From: Parafrankia discariae
GTDB taxonomy: Bacteria; Actinomycetota; Actinomycetes; Frankiales; Frankiaceae
Reading direction: 5' to 3'
DNA: 42,196 nucleotides
NCBI RefSeq assembly: GCF_000373365.1
Contig: NZ_KB891235.1
Span: 1 to 42,196, forward strand
In this document: positions 17,501 through 25,381 of the stretch, one piece after another
Layout of the letters: every line of letters starts with the position of its first letter
How positions within the stretch are numbered: the first letter of the stretch is position 1
Made by a program: the position numbers and the translations under genes
Notes under the pieces: generated by a model
Told to the model about the DNA's origin: nothing
The model's database searches: none
The model's input: only the letters and a program-made list of their open reading frames with translations

Positions 17501-19468
17501 CAGCAGGCCGTCGTTGCAGGCGGGCGCCAACCGCCGCTCGACCTCGCCCGGCGGCAGGCCTGTCGCGGCCGAGAGAAGATCGAGATCCACCTGGCCCGCC
17601 AGGCACGCCATCACCGCCAGCAGCTCGGCGCTCTCGGACGGCAGCGCGGACATCCGGGCGGCCAGGAGCGCGGTCACCTCCACCCGGTCGAGCCGGCGAC
17701 GCAGCACCTTCTCATCCCATCGCCAACCTCCCGCGCCCGGGGTCAGGACGCCTTCGCGCCGCAGCGAGTTGAGAAGTTCCACGACGTCGTACGGATTGCC
17801 GCCGGTGGACGGGGCGATCACCCGCGCCAGCCGGGTGGCGGGCTCCGGAGCGAGGTGCAGCATGTCGGCGACCATGGCCGCCTGTCCCGCCGCCGGCAGG
17901 CTGCCCAGGTGCAGCTGGTACGGGCCGGCCGCCTGGTCAGACCAGCGGGCCAGCATCGGGGCCAGCGGGTGCGCGGCGTCGATGTCACTGCCGCGGTAGG
18001 CGGCGACCAGCAACAGCCCGGCGATCTGTTCCTCGCCGGTGAGGATCAGATCGACGAAGCCCAGGGGCGTGCGCCCGGCCCACTGCAGATCGTCGACGAA
18101 GAACACCACCGGCCGCTCCGGGGAGACCACGGCGCGCAGCACCTCGACCGGTATGCGCGACAGCCGCGCCTGGGCGGTCATCGGATCGCCCGGCTTCGGC
18201 GGAACCTTCAGCAGCGCCGCCAGCTCCGGCACGGTGGCCGTCAGCAGGCCGGCGTTGGGGCCCAGGGCCTGCAGCATCCGTTCCCGCGCCTCGGCCAGGT
18301 AGTCGTCGGGCTCGGCCAGCAACAGCCGGCCCAACGCCCGCAGCCCCTGCCGGACTCCGTCAAACTCCTGGTCACGGCGATACTGGTCGAACTTGCCCGC
18401 CACGAACCAGCCACCGGCGCCGGCCACGATCGGCCGCAGGGCGTTGACCAGGGATGTCTTGCCCACACCTGGCGCGCCCGCGACGAGGCCCCCGCGGGAT
18501 TTCCCGGTGACGGCCTCGGTGAACGCCGCATGGAGCCGGTCGATGTCCCGGTCCCGCCCGTACAGCCGGGAGGGTGCCAGTGGTCGCGTCGGGAGGTCGT
18601 GCTCGCCGGGGCGCACCGCCATCACGCCCCGGCGCACCAGCGTCAGATCATGCTCCAGCCCCTCGGCGGTCTGGTAGCGGTCGTCAGGCTCCTTCTCCAG
18701 CAGATGCATGATGATCTTTGACAGTGCGGGGGACACGGACGGCTCGACCGCGTCCGGCGGCTCCGGAACCCGAGCGAGATGATCATGAATCATCCTGATC
18801 GGGTCCTCCGTACCGAACGGCGGCGCGCCGGTGGCCAGCTCGTACAGGCTGGCCCCCAGCGCGTACAGGTCGGCCCGCTGGTCGACCTGACGACCGGTCC
18901 GTCCGGTCTGTTCCGGTGCCAGGTACGGCACGGTCCCGACCGCGGCCCCGTGATGGGCGAACTCCGGCTGGACCACCGAGAAGGTCGTGGCGAGCGCGAA
19001 GTCGATCAGATACGGCGCCCCGTTGTTCTCGCTTAGCACGATGTTCGCCGGGCAGAGGTCCCGGTGCATCACCCCCCGGCGGTGCATCTCCGCGACCGCG
19101 TGCGCCAGCGACACGGCCAGATCGATCAGCTCGACCGGCTCCAGCGGAGTCTCCCGCCGGGACAGCGCCGTGCCGCCGACATCGACCAGCAGGATCGATC
19201 TCGCGTCCTGCGCCGCCCCGGCGGCCAGGCGCACGACACCCTCGACTCCCGCCAACCTTTCGAGGATCTCGACCTCATGGCGCACCCGGTGCTGCGCGTC
19301 CGGCCCCAGCGGCTCCTTCCGGATCACCCGACCGCTCGGCAGCACCAGCCGGCTGATCCGGGTCCGATCCGTCGCGTGCAGCACCACCGGTGCGGCCGCT
19401 GCCGTCGGAGGATCCCGGCCTGGGGTCATCCACCTGGCGGCCATGCCCACGCCCCCATGCCACACCAC
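14522..19468 (-). CDS. Giant Ser/Thr kinase-AAA-GAF-diguanylate cyclase protein
   Basis: 1648 residues joining four modules. Kinase (about 35-280): Lys51, HRDLCPANIVL (HRD 135-137), IDFALAT in place of DFG (156-158), APEQTGRTG; the Gly-rich loop is weak. AAA-type ATPase (about 300-600): Walker A GAPGVGKTS (331-339), Walker B VVFFVDDLQWAG. A long helical, TPR-like middle (about 600-1290). GAF domain (about 1310-1460) and a linker helix to a GGDEF domain whose motif is GGEEF (1556-1560), so c-di-GMP synthesis is likely. No RxxD inhibitory site is found at the usual spacing. The first three modules are arranged as in the HstK-type kinase/histidine-kinase family, with the histidine kinase replaced by a cyclase. 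No transmembrane segment, so cytoplasmic. GTG 19468 is preceded by AGGGAAG; tandem GTG 19465 is an alternative. Confidence 0.92.
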   Translation of the reverse strand: MVWHGGVGMAARWMTPGRDPPTAAAAPVVLHATDRTRISRLVLPSGRVIRKEPLGPDAQHRVRHEVEILERLAGVEGVVRLAAGAAQDARSILLVDVGGTALSRRETPLEPVELIDLAVSLAHAVAEMHRRGVMHRDLCPANIVLSENNGAPYLIDFALATTFSVVQPEFAHHGAAVGTVPYLAPEQTGRTGRQVDQRADLYALGASLYELATGAPPFGTEDPIRMIHDHLARVPEPPDAVEPSVSPALSKIIMHLLEKEPDDRYQTAEGLEHDLTLVRRGVMAVRPGEHDLPTRPLAPSRLYGRDRDIDRLHAAFTEAVTGKSRGGLVAGAPGVGKTSLVNALRPIVAGAGGWFVAGKFDQYRRDQEFDGVRQGLRALGRLLLAEPDDYLAEARERMLQALGPNAGLLTATVPELAALLKVPPKPGDPMTAQARLSRIPVEVLRAVVSPERPVVFFVDDLQWAGRTPLGFVDLILTGEEQIAGLLLVAAYRGSDIDAAHPLAPMLARWSDQAAGPYQLHLGSLPAAGQAAMVADMLHLAPEPATRLARVIAPSTGGNPYDVVELLNSLRREGVLTPGAGGWRWDEKVLRRRLDRVEVTALLAARMSALPSESAELLAVMACLAGQVDLDLLSAATGLPPGEVERRLAPACNDGLLVLQCDGRPGVRFNHDRTREAVLSGSSAGERRARQLRLARRLAARPEFFAVAAEQYLQVVDMVRSIGERRGMVELFRRAAEEAKVLSSYPLVERLLSAAVGLVDPTDTDTLIAVHTDRHAALYCLGRLDDADDTYRIIDRLCTRPTQLTSATMVQVISLTNRGCADEAVRLGLDQLRRLGLSVPVDKALEEEIDRGLDELRRWIDTTGESDDLRKPEITDQSRLGTIRLVNRIMVAAFFCDHTVMAWLAIGTLRMWERYGPDRALVGPASHIPIVTIVRRGDYHTGSRILRRILAVARARGYEPDVWQALFIYVITCGHWFTPLEDNLPDGRRALEGLLTGGDLQNACWTHYALVCDLLDCAPTLDVFATAVEEALAFALRTGNGHAEGTFRAYLRMVRVLREPVELAGDDTAELSLLAADPFSLANRHVARALAAAVLDHPADAARHAAAVMPCGAAIETNYPMAVARVLLAMTLAARARATGADQRDAVLDELDELIGWLAARAADAPSNFLHLLRLVEAERAWAVEDFHEAAYMFDVAVREASARMRPWHRALTLERAARFYLSHGMEAAGLAFLRAARGQYLEWGATAKVGQLDWAYPALRTTVAAAPAVPIVLPQAEQPGRRSTVATGTVDLLAVVAASQALSSETSVDGLQAKVVGILSEMTGATSVHLLLREKEQDRWLVPTGAGGTVSLQEAGRRRLLPLSVIRYTTRTHEPVVVANATRDDRFHRDPYFAGLNRCSLLAVPVVTRGSLQAMLLLENRMIRDAFSTERLEGIMIIAGQLAVSLDNALIYASLERKVVERTRQLAAANHQLEQLSITDPLTGLANRRRLEEVLAVEWERARKHAGPIALAMVDIDHFKLYNDHFGHAAGDRCLQRVAACLAGNIGDALLAARYGGEEFTVVMPDTDLGTGAQVARQLCRAVEDLAAPHPLTAERIITVSIGVTAAVPAGADGAATGAGMVAFVKAADTALYRAKHGGRNQVATAER

Positions 19469-19890
19469 GAACAGTTCACTTCCCTAGCTTGCCCGCAATC
19501 ATGGACGAAGCAACGAGCTGCTGGCCGGCGCCAGCCGACCCACGGCCGGCTGGCGCCGGGGGACGCCGGTCCGTCGCCCGGGCGCGCGGGCAGCCGTCCG
19601 CTCCGGCGGATGCCTGACGAGGTCGTAAACCGGTGGCAGGCAGCGGCGCACGACGGCATCGCGTGGGCCGTCTCCCTCTCCTGACACCGTCAGCGACCGC
19701 GGAAGTCGTACCGATAGCCCGCCCGGCCCTCGCCCCGGTCCTCGCCCGGTCCTCTCCCCGGTCCCGATGTCCCTCGTACCGAGTCAGCACGGCGCTCTGG
19801 CCGTCGGCGCCGCGAACACCGCTCAGCTCCTGTACCGGCCCTGCCCAGTGGCCAGCTCGTGTCCCGGCCGGCCGTGCGGCGGCCCGGTGG
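19469..19890. other. Intergenic region upstream of the kinase gene
   Basis: 422 bases between the lipoprotein stop and the kinase start, both leftward. It contains the strong hairpin at 19525-19559 and must hold the kinase promoter, which I cannot pin down. No supported gene on either strand. Confidence 0.4.
19525..19559. terminator. 13-bp perfect hairpin, terminator or leader structure
   Basis: CCGGCGCCAGCCG (19525-19537) pairs exactly with 19547-19559 around a 9-base loop. It lies 57-91 bases upstream of the kinase start, so it might terminate the lipoprotein transcript or sit in the kinase leader. No U tract. Confidence 0.5.
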
Positions 19891-20688
19891 CTACTGGTCG
19901 GTCAACTTGGCGGCGATCTGGTCGATGAGGCCCTGTTCGATGACCGGCGGCGGGACGTCCTGGATGTTGGTGACGTCGAGCTCGACGGCCACCTGGCCGA
20001 CATAGAAATAGATCGTGTCGAAGACGTAACCGTAGGTGCCGTACTCGTCCGTGATGCCCATCGAGGTGCGGACCAGTGCGGTGGCCCCCTGCGGCGGGGG
20101 CGGGGTCTCGACCGCGACGATCTCGTAGGTGAAGCCGTTCTCGTCCTCACCCGCCAGCTGGTCCTCCAACGCCGTGCGGTAGCAGTCACCAAAACCAGAA
20201 CTGGTCACGATCTCGGCGTTCTGGCGGATCTGGCTCTCAGAAAGAATCTTCGCCCGGCTGATCGCCTGGAAATCGGATTCCTCGGTGTTGGTGAAAGTGT
20301 CGCCGGTCGTCTCGTCCGATGGCGGCGATGGATTGTAGTCGGGGACTCCGACGCACGCGGCGACCTGGGCGCGGATCGCGCTGCTGTCGCTGTTCTCGTC
20401 GTCAGCGCCGCCCGAACTCTCGAAGCCCGCGGTCTCCTCACCCGCCGTGAGCACATAGTCCGCCGCGTGCAGGTCTCTCGTCGGCGCGACGGCGACTCGC
20501 GCGGGCGGAGCCGCCGAAGCCGGCAGTGGCACCGAGGTTGCCGAGGCCGCCGGAGCCGGCGGAGCCGCCGCGGGGTCCACCGGGATGACGCCCTCCTGGC
20601 ATCCCGCGACCACGATCGCCAAAGCCGAGGCGGCGAGCCCGCCGCACAATGACCGGCGTACGTTCCGGCCCCGCCACATGCCGCCCAT
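19891..20688 (-). CDS. Putative lipoprotein of unknown function
   Basis: 265 residues. The N-terminus has basic residues, a hydrophobic stretch and the lipobox VVAGC, then an Ala/Pro-rich spacer of about 35 residues. The globular part has conserved-looking blocks (AADYVLTAGEE, TNTEESDFQAISRAKI, FYVGQVAVELDVTNIQDVP) and two cysteines (in AACVGV and GFGDCY) that could form a disulphide. I do not recognise the family; the size and layout recall extracytoplasmic sensor or LpqN-like lipoproteins of actinobacteria. GGAGG six bases before ATG 20688 supports the start. Confidence 0.75.
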   Translation of the reverse strand: MGGMWRGRNVRRSLCGGLAASALAIVVAGCQEGVIPVDPAAAPPAPAASATSVPLPASAAPPARVAVAPTRDLHAADYVLTAGEETAGFESSGGADDENSDSSAIRAQVAACVGVPDYNPSPPSDETTGDTFTNTEESDFQAISRAKILSESQIRQNAEIVTSSGFGDCYRTALEDQLAGEDENGFTYEIVAVETPPPPQGATALVRTSMGITDEYGTYGYVFDTIYFYVGQVAVELDVTNIQDVPPPVIEQGLIDQIAAKLTDQ

Positions 20689-20942
20689 TTTCTACCTCCG
20701 CAGAATTCACCGGACCGTTATACGAACGGCGGTATCCGCCGCCGCCAACAGGTCACACGATGCCGGAGAAAGGCGATTGGGAGCCAATGCTGAAGATGTC
20801 TTTCGCGAGACAGGCCGTCGCGGGGATATTATCCCGCCGGAATTCGACCGGGTAACGCGCGACGGGTGTTCGTGATGCCGCCCTTGACAGCGGGACAGCA
20901 GCCCGCCAGGTCTGCCGCGGGATGAGCGGCAGCCGGCCGACG

Positions 20943-20978
20943 ACCCGCTGACCGGCAGGCCGGCCTGCCGGTCAGCGG
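20943..20978. repeat. 36-bp perfect palindrome
   Basis: The left half CCCGCTGACCGGCAGGCC is followed directly by its exact reverse complement, with no spacer and no mismatch; the next base pair outward breaks the symmetry. It could extrude as a cruciform, form a very stable RNA hairpin or be a protein site. It lies between two divergent genes, so it is not a simple shared terminator. Confidence 0.9.
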
Positions 20979-21036
20979 GCGGGCATCGAGGCCCGACCGG
21001 CTTGCCGGGACAGCAGCGGCCACCGTGAGCCAGAGC

Positions 21037-21068
21037 TGGGGCGTATGGCCACTGGGGCGTATGGCCAC
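21037..21068 (+). repeat. 16-bp tandem duplication upstream of ung
   Basis: TGGGGCGTATGGCCAC occurs twice in direct succession (21037-21052, 21053-21068), 60-90 bases before the ung start, where the promoter is expected. It could be a recent slip duplication or a paired binding site. Confidence 0.75.
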
Positions 21069-21127
21069 ATCGTTCCAGCGGGAGTCCGCCCCGGGCTGTC
21101 ACCGCACCCCCGGTAGGATGATCAGCC

Positions 21128-21805
21128 ATGCCGGCACAACCTCTGCGGGACATCCTCGAGCCGGGCTGGGCGAAGGCCCTCGACCCGCTGGCCGACCGCG
21201 TCACCGCCATGGGTGACTTCCTGCGCGCGGAGATCGCGGCGGGCCGCAGCTACCTTCCGGCGGGCCAGCACGTACTGCGGGCCTTCCAGCAGCCCTTCGA
21301 CGACGTCCGCGTACTGATCGTCGGGCAGGACCCGTACCCGACCCCGGGCATGGCCATCGGGTACAGCTTCGCGGTCGCGCCCGAAGTGCGCCGGCTTCCG
21401 GGCAGCCTGGAGAACATCTTCCAGGAGCTGTGCGCGGATCTCGGTGTACCCAGGCCTACGAACGGCGACCTCACCCCGTGGACCCGGCAGGGGGTGCTCC
21501 TGCTGAACAGGGTGCTGACGACGGCGCCGCGCCAGCCCGGCGCGCACCGGGGCAAGGGCTGGGAGGAGGTCACCGAGCAGGCGATCCGCGCCCTGGCCGC
21601 CCGGGGCACCCCGCTGGTCGCGATCCTCTGGGGCGCCGACGCGCGTAGCCTTCGCCCCTTTCTCGGCGGCACCCCGACGATCGAGTCCGCCCACCCGTCG
21701 CCCCGCTCCGCGGACCGTGGCTTCTTCGGCTCCCGGCCGTTCAGCCGCGCCAACGACCACCTGCTCGCCCAGGGCGCCGAACCCGTCGACTGGCGCCTTC
21801 CCTAG
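21128..21805 (+). CDS. ung: Uracil-DNA glycosylase, family 1
   Basis: Removes uracil from DNA as the first step of base excision repair. 225 residues, the normal family length. The water-activating motif GQDPYPTPG (Asp68) and the HPSP loop (His189 in ESAHPSPRS) are present, with LLLNRVLTT between. ATG 21128 has GGTAGGA about nine bases upstream. The stop overlaps tail to tail with the LysR gene: the two TAG codons share the CTAG palindrome at 21802-21805. Confidence 0.97.
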   Translation: MPAQPLRDILEPGWAKALDPLADRVTAMGDFLRAEIAAGRSYLPAGQHVLRAFQQPFDDVRVLIVGQDPYPTPGMAIGYSFAVAPEVRRLPGSLENIFQELCADLGVPRPTNGDLTPWTRQGVLLLNRVLTTAPRQPGAHRGKGWEEVTEQAIRALAARGTPLVAILWGADARSLRPFLGGTPTIESAHPSPRSADRGFFGSRPFSRANDHLLAQGAEPVDWRLP

Positions 21806-22746
21806 TCCTCCCCCGCCGCCGTCGGTGCCCAGGACGGGAACCAGACCGGCTCCGGCAGCCTCGGCAGGGTCCCGAGGTGGGCGATGACCGCGCGGAGGCC
21901 CGGGTGTGGATTCGTTCCGGAGATGATGAGCGAGAGTGGGTACGCGAGCGTCGGATTCGTGATGGGAATGCGGCGCAGGTCGTGGTTCGTCGGCCAGAGA
22001 TAGCGGTCGCGGGCCCCGACGAGGGTGGCCATGTCCGCGGAGTCCGCGAGGATGTCCAGGAGCACCTCGTCGCCGAAATGCGGACCCGCCGCGTCGATGC
22101 GCAGATCGAAATCGGTGGCGAGCTGGTCGTAGAACTCCGCCCATTCACTTCGGGGCGCGATACCCGGCACCCACAGCCGATGCCCGCGCAGCTGTGCCGG
22201 GGTCAGGGCGCGGGCCGCGGCGAGCGGATGTCCCGGGCCGACGAGAAGTTCCAGCGGGGAGTCGAAGGCGCGGATCATCCGCATGCCACGCGGCAGCGTG
22301 GCCGGGTCGGTGACCGTGCGAAACGAGGCGTCGATCTCTCCGGCCTCGACGGCGGCGACCGCCAGGCGTGGGTCGTCGACCCTGAGGGTCACCACGTCGA
22401 GGTTGGTCTCGGGATGCGACCGCCAGTAGTCGTGCAGAACAACGGCCTGCGCGCTTCGTAGGCCGAGAACGTCGATCCGCAGGGCCCGGGAACCCGGCCG
22501 GACCGCGGCGACGGCGCACTCCGCACCCGTGACGATGCCTCGTGCGTGCGGGAGAAACGCCTGACCGTCGAGCGTCAGCTCAACCCCTCGGGCGTTACGG
22601 GTGAACAGCCGGACTTCCAGCGCGCGCTCCAGGGCGGCGATCCGCTTGGAGATCGCCTGCTGCGTCACGCCCAGCTCGGCGGCCGCCTGTTGCAGCTGCC
22701 CGAGCTCGGCCGCCCGGACGAACGATCGCAATGCCTCGGTGTCCAC
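21802..22746 (-). CDS. LysR-family transcriptional regulator
   Basis: 314 residues. The N-terminal winged helix has [19 protein letters not shown] and the turn [15 protein letters not shown]; the rest is a periplasmic-binding-like effector domain ([27 protein letters not shown]). The GTG start at 22746 fits the usual DTEALRSF beginning. It diverges from the MFS transporter, the typical LysR arrangement for a regulator and its target, and an interrupted palindrome lies between them. Confidence 0.93.
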   Translation of the reverse strand: MDTEALRSFVRAAELGQLQQAAAELGVTQQAISKRIAALERALEVRLFTRNARGVELTLDGQAFLPHARGIVTGAECAVAAVRPGSRALRIDVLGLRSAQAVVLHDYWRSHPETNLDVVTLRVDDPRLAVAAVEAGEIDASFRTVTDPATLPRGMRMIRAFDSPLELLVGPGHPLAAARALTPAQLRGHRLWVPGIAPRSEWAEFYDQLATDFDLRIDAAGPHFGDEVLLDILADSADMATLVGARDRYLWPTNHDLRRIPITNPTLAYPLSLIISGTNPHPGLRAVIAHLGTLPRLPEPVWFPSWAPTAAGED

Positions 22747-22765
22747 CGACTCATCGTAGGTACGC

Positions 22766-22780
22766 ACAACTATTCGTTGT
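22766..22780. promoter_or_regulatory. Candidate LysR operator
   Basis: ACAAC-TATTC-GTTGT is a 15-base inverted repeat with perfect 5-bp arms, 20 bases from the LysR start and 90 from the MFS start. Size and position fit a LysR recognition site used for self-repression and activation of the divergent transporter. Confidence 0.6.
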
Positions 22781-22869
22781 AGCTCGCGAGAAATCGGTTG
22801 TTTGATCGCCTTCCAGCGTGGCTGATGTGCTTCGGGCATCCAAACCATCAGTTGTCCGTGAGGAGCCCT

Positions 22870-24123
22870 GTGCGCGTGGAACTGGAGTCCGGCTTCGGGT
22901 GGCTGTGGTCGGCCTACGCCGTCAGCGCCTACGGCACCTGGATCGCCTTCGGGGCGTTCCCGCTCATCGCCGTCCGGGTGCTGCACTCGCCGGCCTTCGC
23001 CGTCTCGCTGTTGGGAGCCGCCGGCCTCGCCGTCGCCGCGATCGTCGCGGTCCCGCTCGGGCCTTGGATCGAGCACCGGGCCAAGCGCCCGGTGATGATC
23101 GCGATGGACCTGCTCCGGTTCCTCGCCCTGGCGAGCGTTCCGATCGCGCACCTGTTCGACCTGCTCTCCTACGGCCAGCTGCTGGCCGTCTCGGTCCTCT
23201 CCGCGACGGCGGGCATCGCCTTCACCGCCGCCTCCGGCGCGTACCTGAAACACCTCGTCCACGCGGACCGTCTGCTCGTCGCGAACGGCAGATTCGAGGG
23301 CACGAGCTGGGTGGCGACCGCGGCCGGCCCGCCACTCGGCGGAGCCCTCGTCGGGCTGCTCGGCCCGCTCGTCACCGTCGCCGCCGACGCCGTCAGCTAC
23401 CTGCTCTCCGCGCTCGGGATCCTCCGCATCTCCGGGGGCGACGTCGTGGCGCACCGCGACCCGGGTACCAAGGCGCGCGCCACCGACCTGCTGACCGGCT
23501 GGCGGTTGATCCTCCAGGATCGTGCGCTGCGACGCCTGTTCCTCAACTCCGTGACGGTCAGCGGTCTGATCATGGCCACCAGCCCACTCCTGGCCGTCCT
23601 GCTGTTGGGCGAGTACCACTTCCCCGCCTGGCAGTACGGTCTCGCCTTCGGCCTCCCGGCCCTTGGCGGCCTCGCCGGCGCCCGCCTCTGCGCGCGCCTC
23701 GTCACCCGCCACGGCCGGCACCGCGTCCTGATCGTCTCCGGCTGGCTGCGCTCGATCTTTCCGCTCGGACTCGCCCTGACCCGTCCGGGCCTGCCCGGAC
23801 TCCTCACGGTGATCCTCGTCGAGGCCCTGCTGATCACCTGCATGGGCGTCTTCAACCCCGTCAACGCGACAGAACGCCTCCGGCGCGTTCCCGCCGACCA
23901 CACCGCGCAGGTCCTCAGCGCATGGAGCATCAGCAGCAGACTCGCCCAGGCGACCCTCACGGTGATCGGGGGCGTCCTCGCGACACTCACCAGCCCACTC
24001 ACCGCCATCACCATCTCCGGCGCCCTCCTGCTCCCCACCCCCCTCCTCCTCCCCCAACGGCGGCACCTGCCCGAGCCCGCGGCCAGAACGCCAACCGAAG
24101 CCGTCCGTCCCGGTCGAACCTGA
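22870..24123 (+). CDS. MFS exporter (MFS_3/EntS-like)
   Basis: 417-residue transporter with about 10-12 hydrophobic segments, for example LLGAAGLAVAAIVAVPLGPWI and VTVAADAVSYLLSALGILRI. The cytoplasmic loop IEHRAKRPVMIAMDLLR is typical of the MFS_3 group, which includes enterobactin and macrolide exporters. GTG 22870 has GAGGAG just upstream; longer starts lack a site. The substrate is unknown; divergent LysR control suggests induction by a small molecule. Confidence 0.88.
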   Translation: MRVELESGFGWLWSAYAVSAYGTWIAFGAFPLIAVRVLHSPAFAVSLLGAAGLAVAAIVAVPLGPWIEHRAKRPVMIAMDLLRFLALASVPIAHLFDLLSYGQLLAVSVLSATAGIAFTAASGAYLKHLVHADRLLVANGRFEGTSWVATAAGPPLGGALVGLLGPLVTVAADAVSYLLSALGILRISGGDVVAHRDPGTKARATDLLTGWRLILQDRALRRLFLNSVTVSGLIMATSPLLAVLLLGEYHFPAWQYGLAFGLPALGGLAGARLCARLVTRHGRHRVLIVSGWLRSIFPLGLALTRPGLPGLLTVILVEALLITCMGVFNPVNATERLRRVPADHTAQVLSAWSISSRLAQATLTVIGGVLATLTSPLTAITISGALLLPTPLLLPQRRHLPEPAARTPTEAVRPGRT

Positions 24124-24279
24124 CGCGTCGTCGTAGCAACTCACTTTGCAGTCAACGCGTTGGATGGGTCCGATACGTTGAGACGATGGCCCGAGCCCGC
24201 CCGCGGCCAGGCCAGCTGATCAGAACTCATGCCCCCGTGGTCACCCGGCCGTTGGGCGATCCGAGAAAGGTGGGTCGTC
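24124..24279. other. Spacer before the crotonase gene
   Basis: 156 bases with a locally AT-richer patch at 24135-24180 that may carry the crotonase promoter. No other structure seen. Confidence 0.3.
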
Positions 24280-25074
24280 GTGGAACCATCCGTGCTGCTG
24301 GAGAGGCGGGGCGCGGTGTCGATCGTGACGTTGCACCGGCCGGGCCGCCGCAACGGCGTGACGACGCGGATGTGCGAGGAGCTCCACGAGGTGCTCTCCA
24401 CGGTGCCCGCCAGTGACGCACGCGTCGTTGTGCTGCGTGGCGCTGGCGACGACTTCTCGGTCGGCGCCGACCTCACCGGCGGCCACTCGACGGAACCGGT
24501 GACGCTGGAACGACTCGGCCCCGTCTACCACGCGTCGACGTTGCTGCACACCATGCCGCAGGTGACGATCGCCGCGATCGACGGTGGCTGCGCGGGCGCG
24601 GCGATGGGGTGGGCGTGTGCGTGCGACTTCCGGTTCGCCTCCGACCGCGCCAGGTTCGCGACCGGTTTCCTGAAGGTCGGCGTATCCGGGGACATGGGTC
24701 TCGTCTGGTCGCTCGCGCGGCTCGTCGGCGCGGCCCGCGCTCGCGAGCTGCTGTTCTTCCCGGAGAAGGTGACGGCGCAGGACGCGCTCGCCTTCGGCCT
24801 CGTCACCCGGCTGTTCCCGGCCGACACACTGCACGACGAGGTCCTCGCGCTGGCCGACGAGCTCGCGGGCCACCATCCGTTCCCGCTGCGGATGATGAAG
24901 GCCAACGTGCTGTCCGCGGAGCGGATGGACCTGGCGGAGTACATCGAGGTCGAGTCGGCGCGTCACCTGCACGTCGCCGCGAGCCCGTCGTTGCTGGCAG
25001 GACGATCATCCGGGCCGGCGACGGGAACCCGGCAGGCCCCGGCCCAGCTCGGTGATCGCGCGCCCGGGGCCTGA
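24280..25074 (+). CDS. Crotonase-superfamily protein, isomerase-like, odd C-terminus
   Basis: About 264 residues acting on an acyl-CoA. The oxyanion-hole blocks are present (DDFSVGADLTG; AAIDGGCAGAAMGWACACD). Aligned to enoyl-CoA hydratase, both catalytic glutamates are absent: the first position is Gly in AAMGWACACD and the second lies in TGFLKVG. The Asp in VSGDMGLVWSLARLVG remains, as in PaaG/ECI-type isomerases, so isomerase or another crotonase reaction is more likely than hydration. The normal C-terminal helix seems replaced after about residue 240: the last 20-30 residues are antisense to an SDR gene fragment, suggesting a deletion fused the two genes. GTG 24280 has an AAAGGTGGG site; ATG 24229 is an alternative. 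Confidence 0.75.
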   Translation: MEPSVLLERRGAVSIVTLHRPGRRNGVTTRMCEELHEVLSTVPASDARVVVLRGAGDDFSVGADLTGGHSTEPVTLERLGPVYHASTLLHTMPQVTIAAIDGGCAGAAMGWACACDFRFASDRARFATGFLKVGVSGDMGLVWSLARLVGAARARELLFFPEKVTAQDALAFGLVTRLFPADTLHDEVLALADELAGHHPFPLRMMKANVLSAERMDLAEYIEVESARHLHVAASPSLLAGRSSGPATGTRQAPAQLGDRAPGA

Positions 25075-25116
25075 CGCCCCGCCTGTCACGATCACGGTCG
25101 CCCTCGAAGGGCCCAC
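25006..25116 (-). pseudogene. N-terminal remnant of a short-chain dehydrogenase (SDR)
   Basis: From GTG 25116 leftward the frame reads ATVIVTGGASGPGRAI, the NAD(P)-binding TGxxxGxG start of an SDR, and hits a stop about 20 residues later. Moving one frame at about 25030 gives GAGACRVPVAGPDDRPA, which resembles the next SDR strand (ARVVVAGRD). So this is a frameshifted stub of about 45 codons; the remaining 200 or more are missing. It lies antisense to the crotonase 3' end, marking a rearrangement junction near 24990-25010. Confidence 0.55.
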
Positions 25117-25181
25117 GGGTCCGTCCCTGTGCCCGCGGAGGACGGCTTGACGGCGCCCGAGTGTGGCGTGCATCATACTCT

Positions 25182-25199
25182 TAATCAATCAATTGGTTA
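25182..25199. promoter_or_regulatory. Imperfect palindrome in front of the SnoaL-TetR operon
   Basis: TAATCAATCAATTGGTTA is an AT-rich near-palindrome (TAA.CAAT..ATTG.TTA) in a GC-rich setting, 183 bases before the first SnoaL-like start. It may be the operator of the TetR regulator in the operon. Confidence 0.45.
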
Positions 25200-25381
25200 C
25201 TTTTCCGCGTCAACAGTGCCGACGGGTGTCCGTTGCCGCCCTGACCCAGGTCGGGCGCCCGGCACCTCCGGAGTGTGCGCCAGCACCGCGCGGTAGCCCA
25301 GAGCACGTTCTCCGGATATGTGCCGTGCCTCCGTGTCCCCGCACGTGGAAGATCTCCGACCTCACCACCGGGAGCATCATC
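25200..25381. other. Leader region of the SnoaL-TetR-SnoaL operon
   Basis: The reading frame of the downstream protein is open upstream through this stretch, but it has no recognisable domain, and the NTF2-like fold starts at ATG 25382. I read it as untranslated leader. Confidence 0.35.

Larger units (their letters stand above)
20689..21127. other. Divergent intergenic region rich in repeats
   Basis: 439 bases between the leftward lipoprotein and rightward ung. It holds a 13-base palindrome GGGATATTATCCC (20823-20835), the 36-bp perfect palindrome at 20943-20978 and a 16-bp tandem duplication at 21037-21068. No gene is supported. Both flanking promoters should lie here. Confidence 0.5.

Noticed and set aside
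16652-18721. 689-codon plus-strand frame antisense to the kinase
   Set aside because: Rich in His, Gln and Arg, as expected opposite a real high-GC gene; no family likeness.
19633-20652. 339-codon plus-strand frame over the lipoprotein
   Set aside because: Opposite to a gene with a good Shine-Dalgarno and lipobox; no domain.
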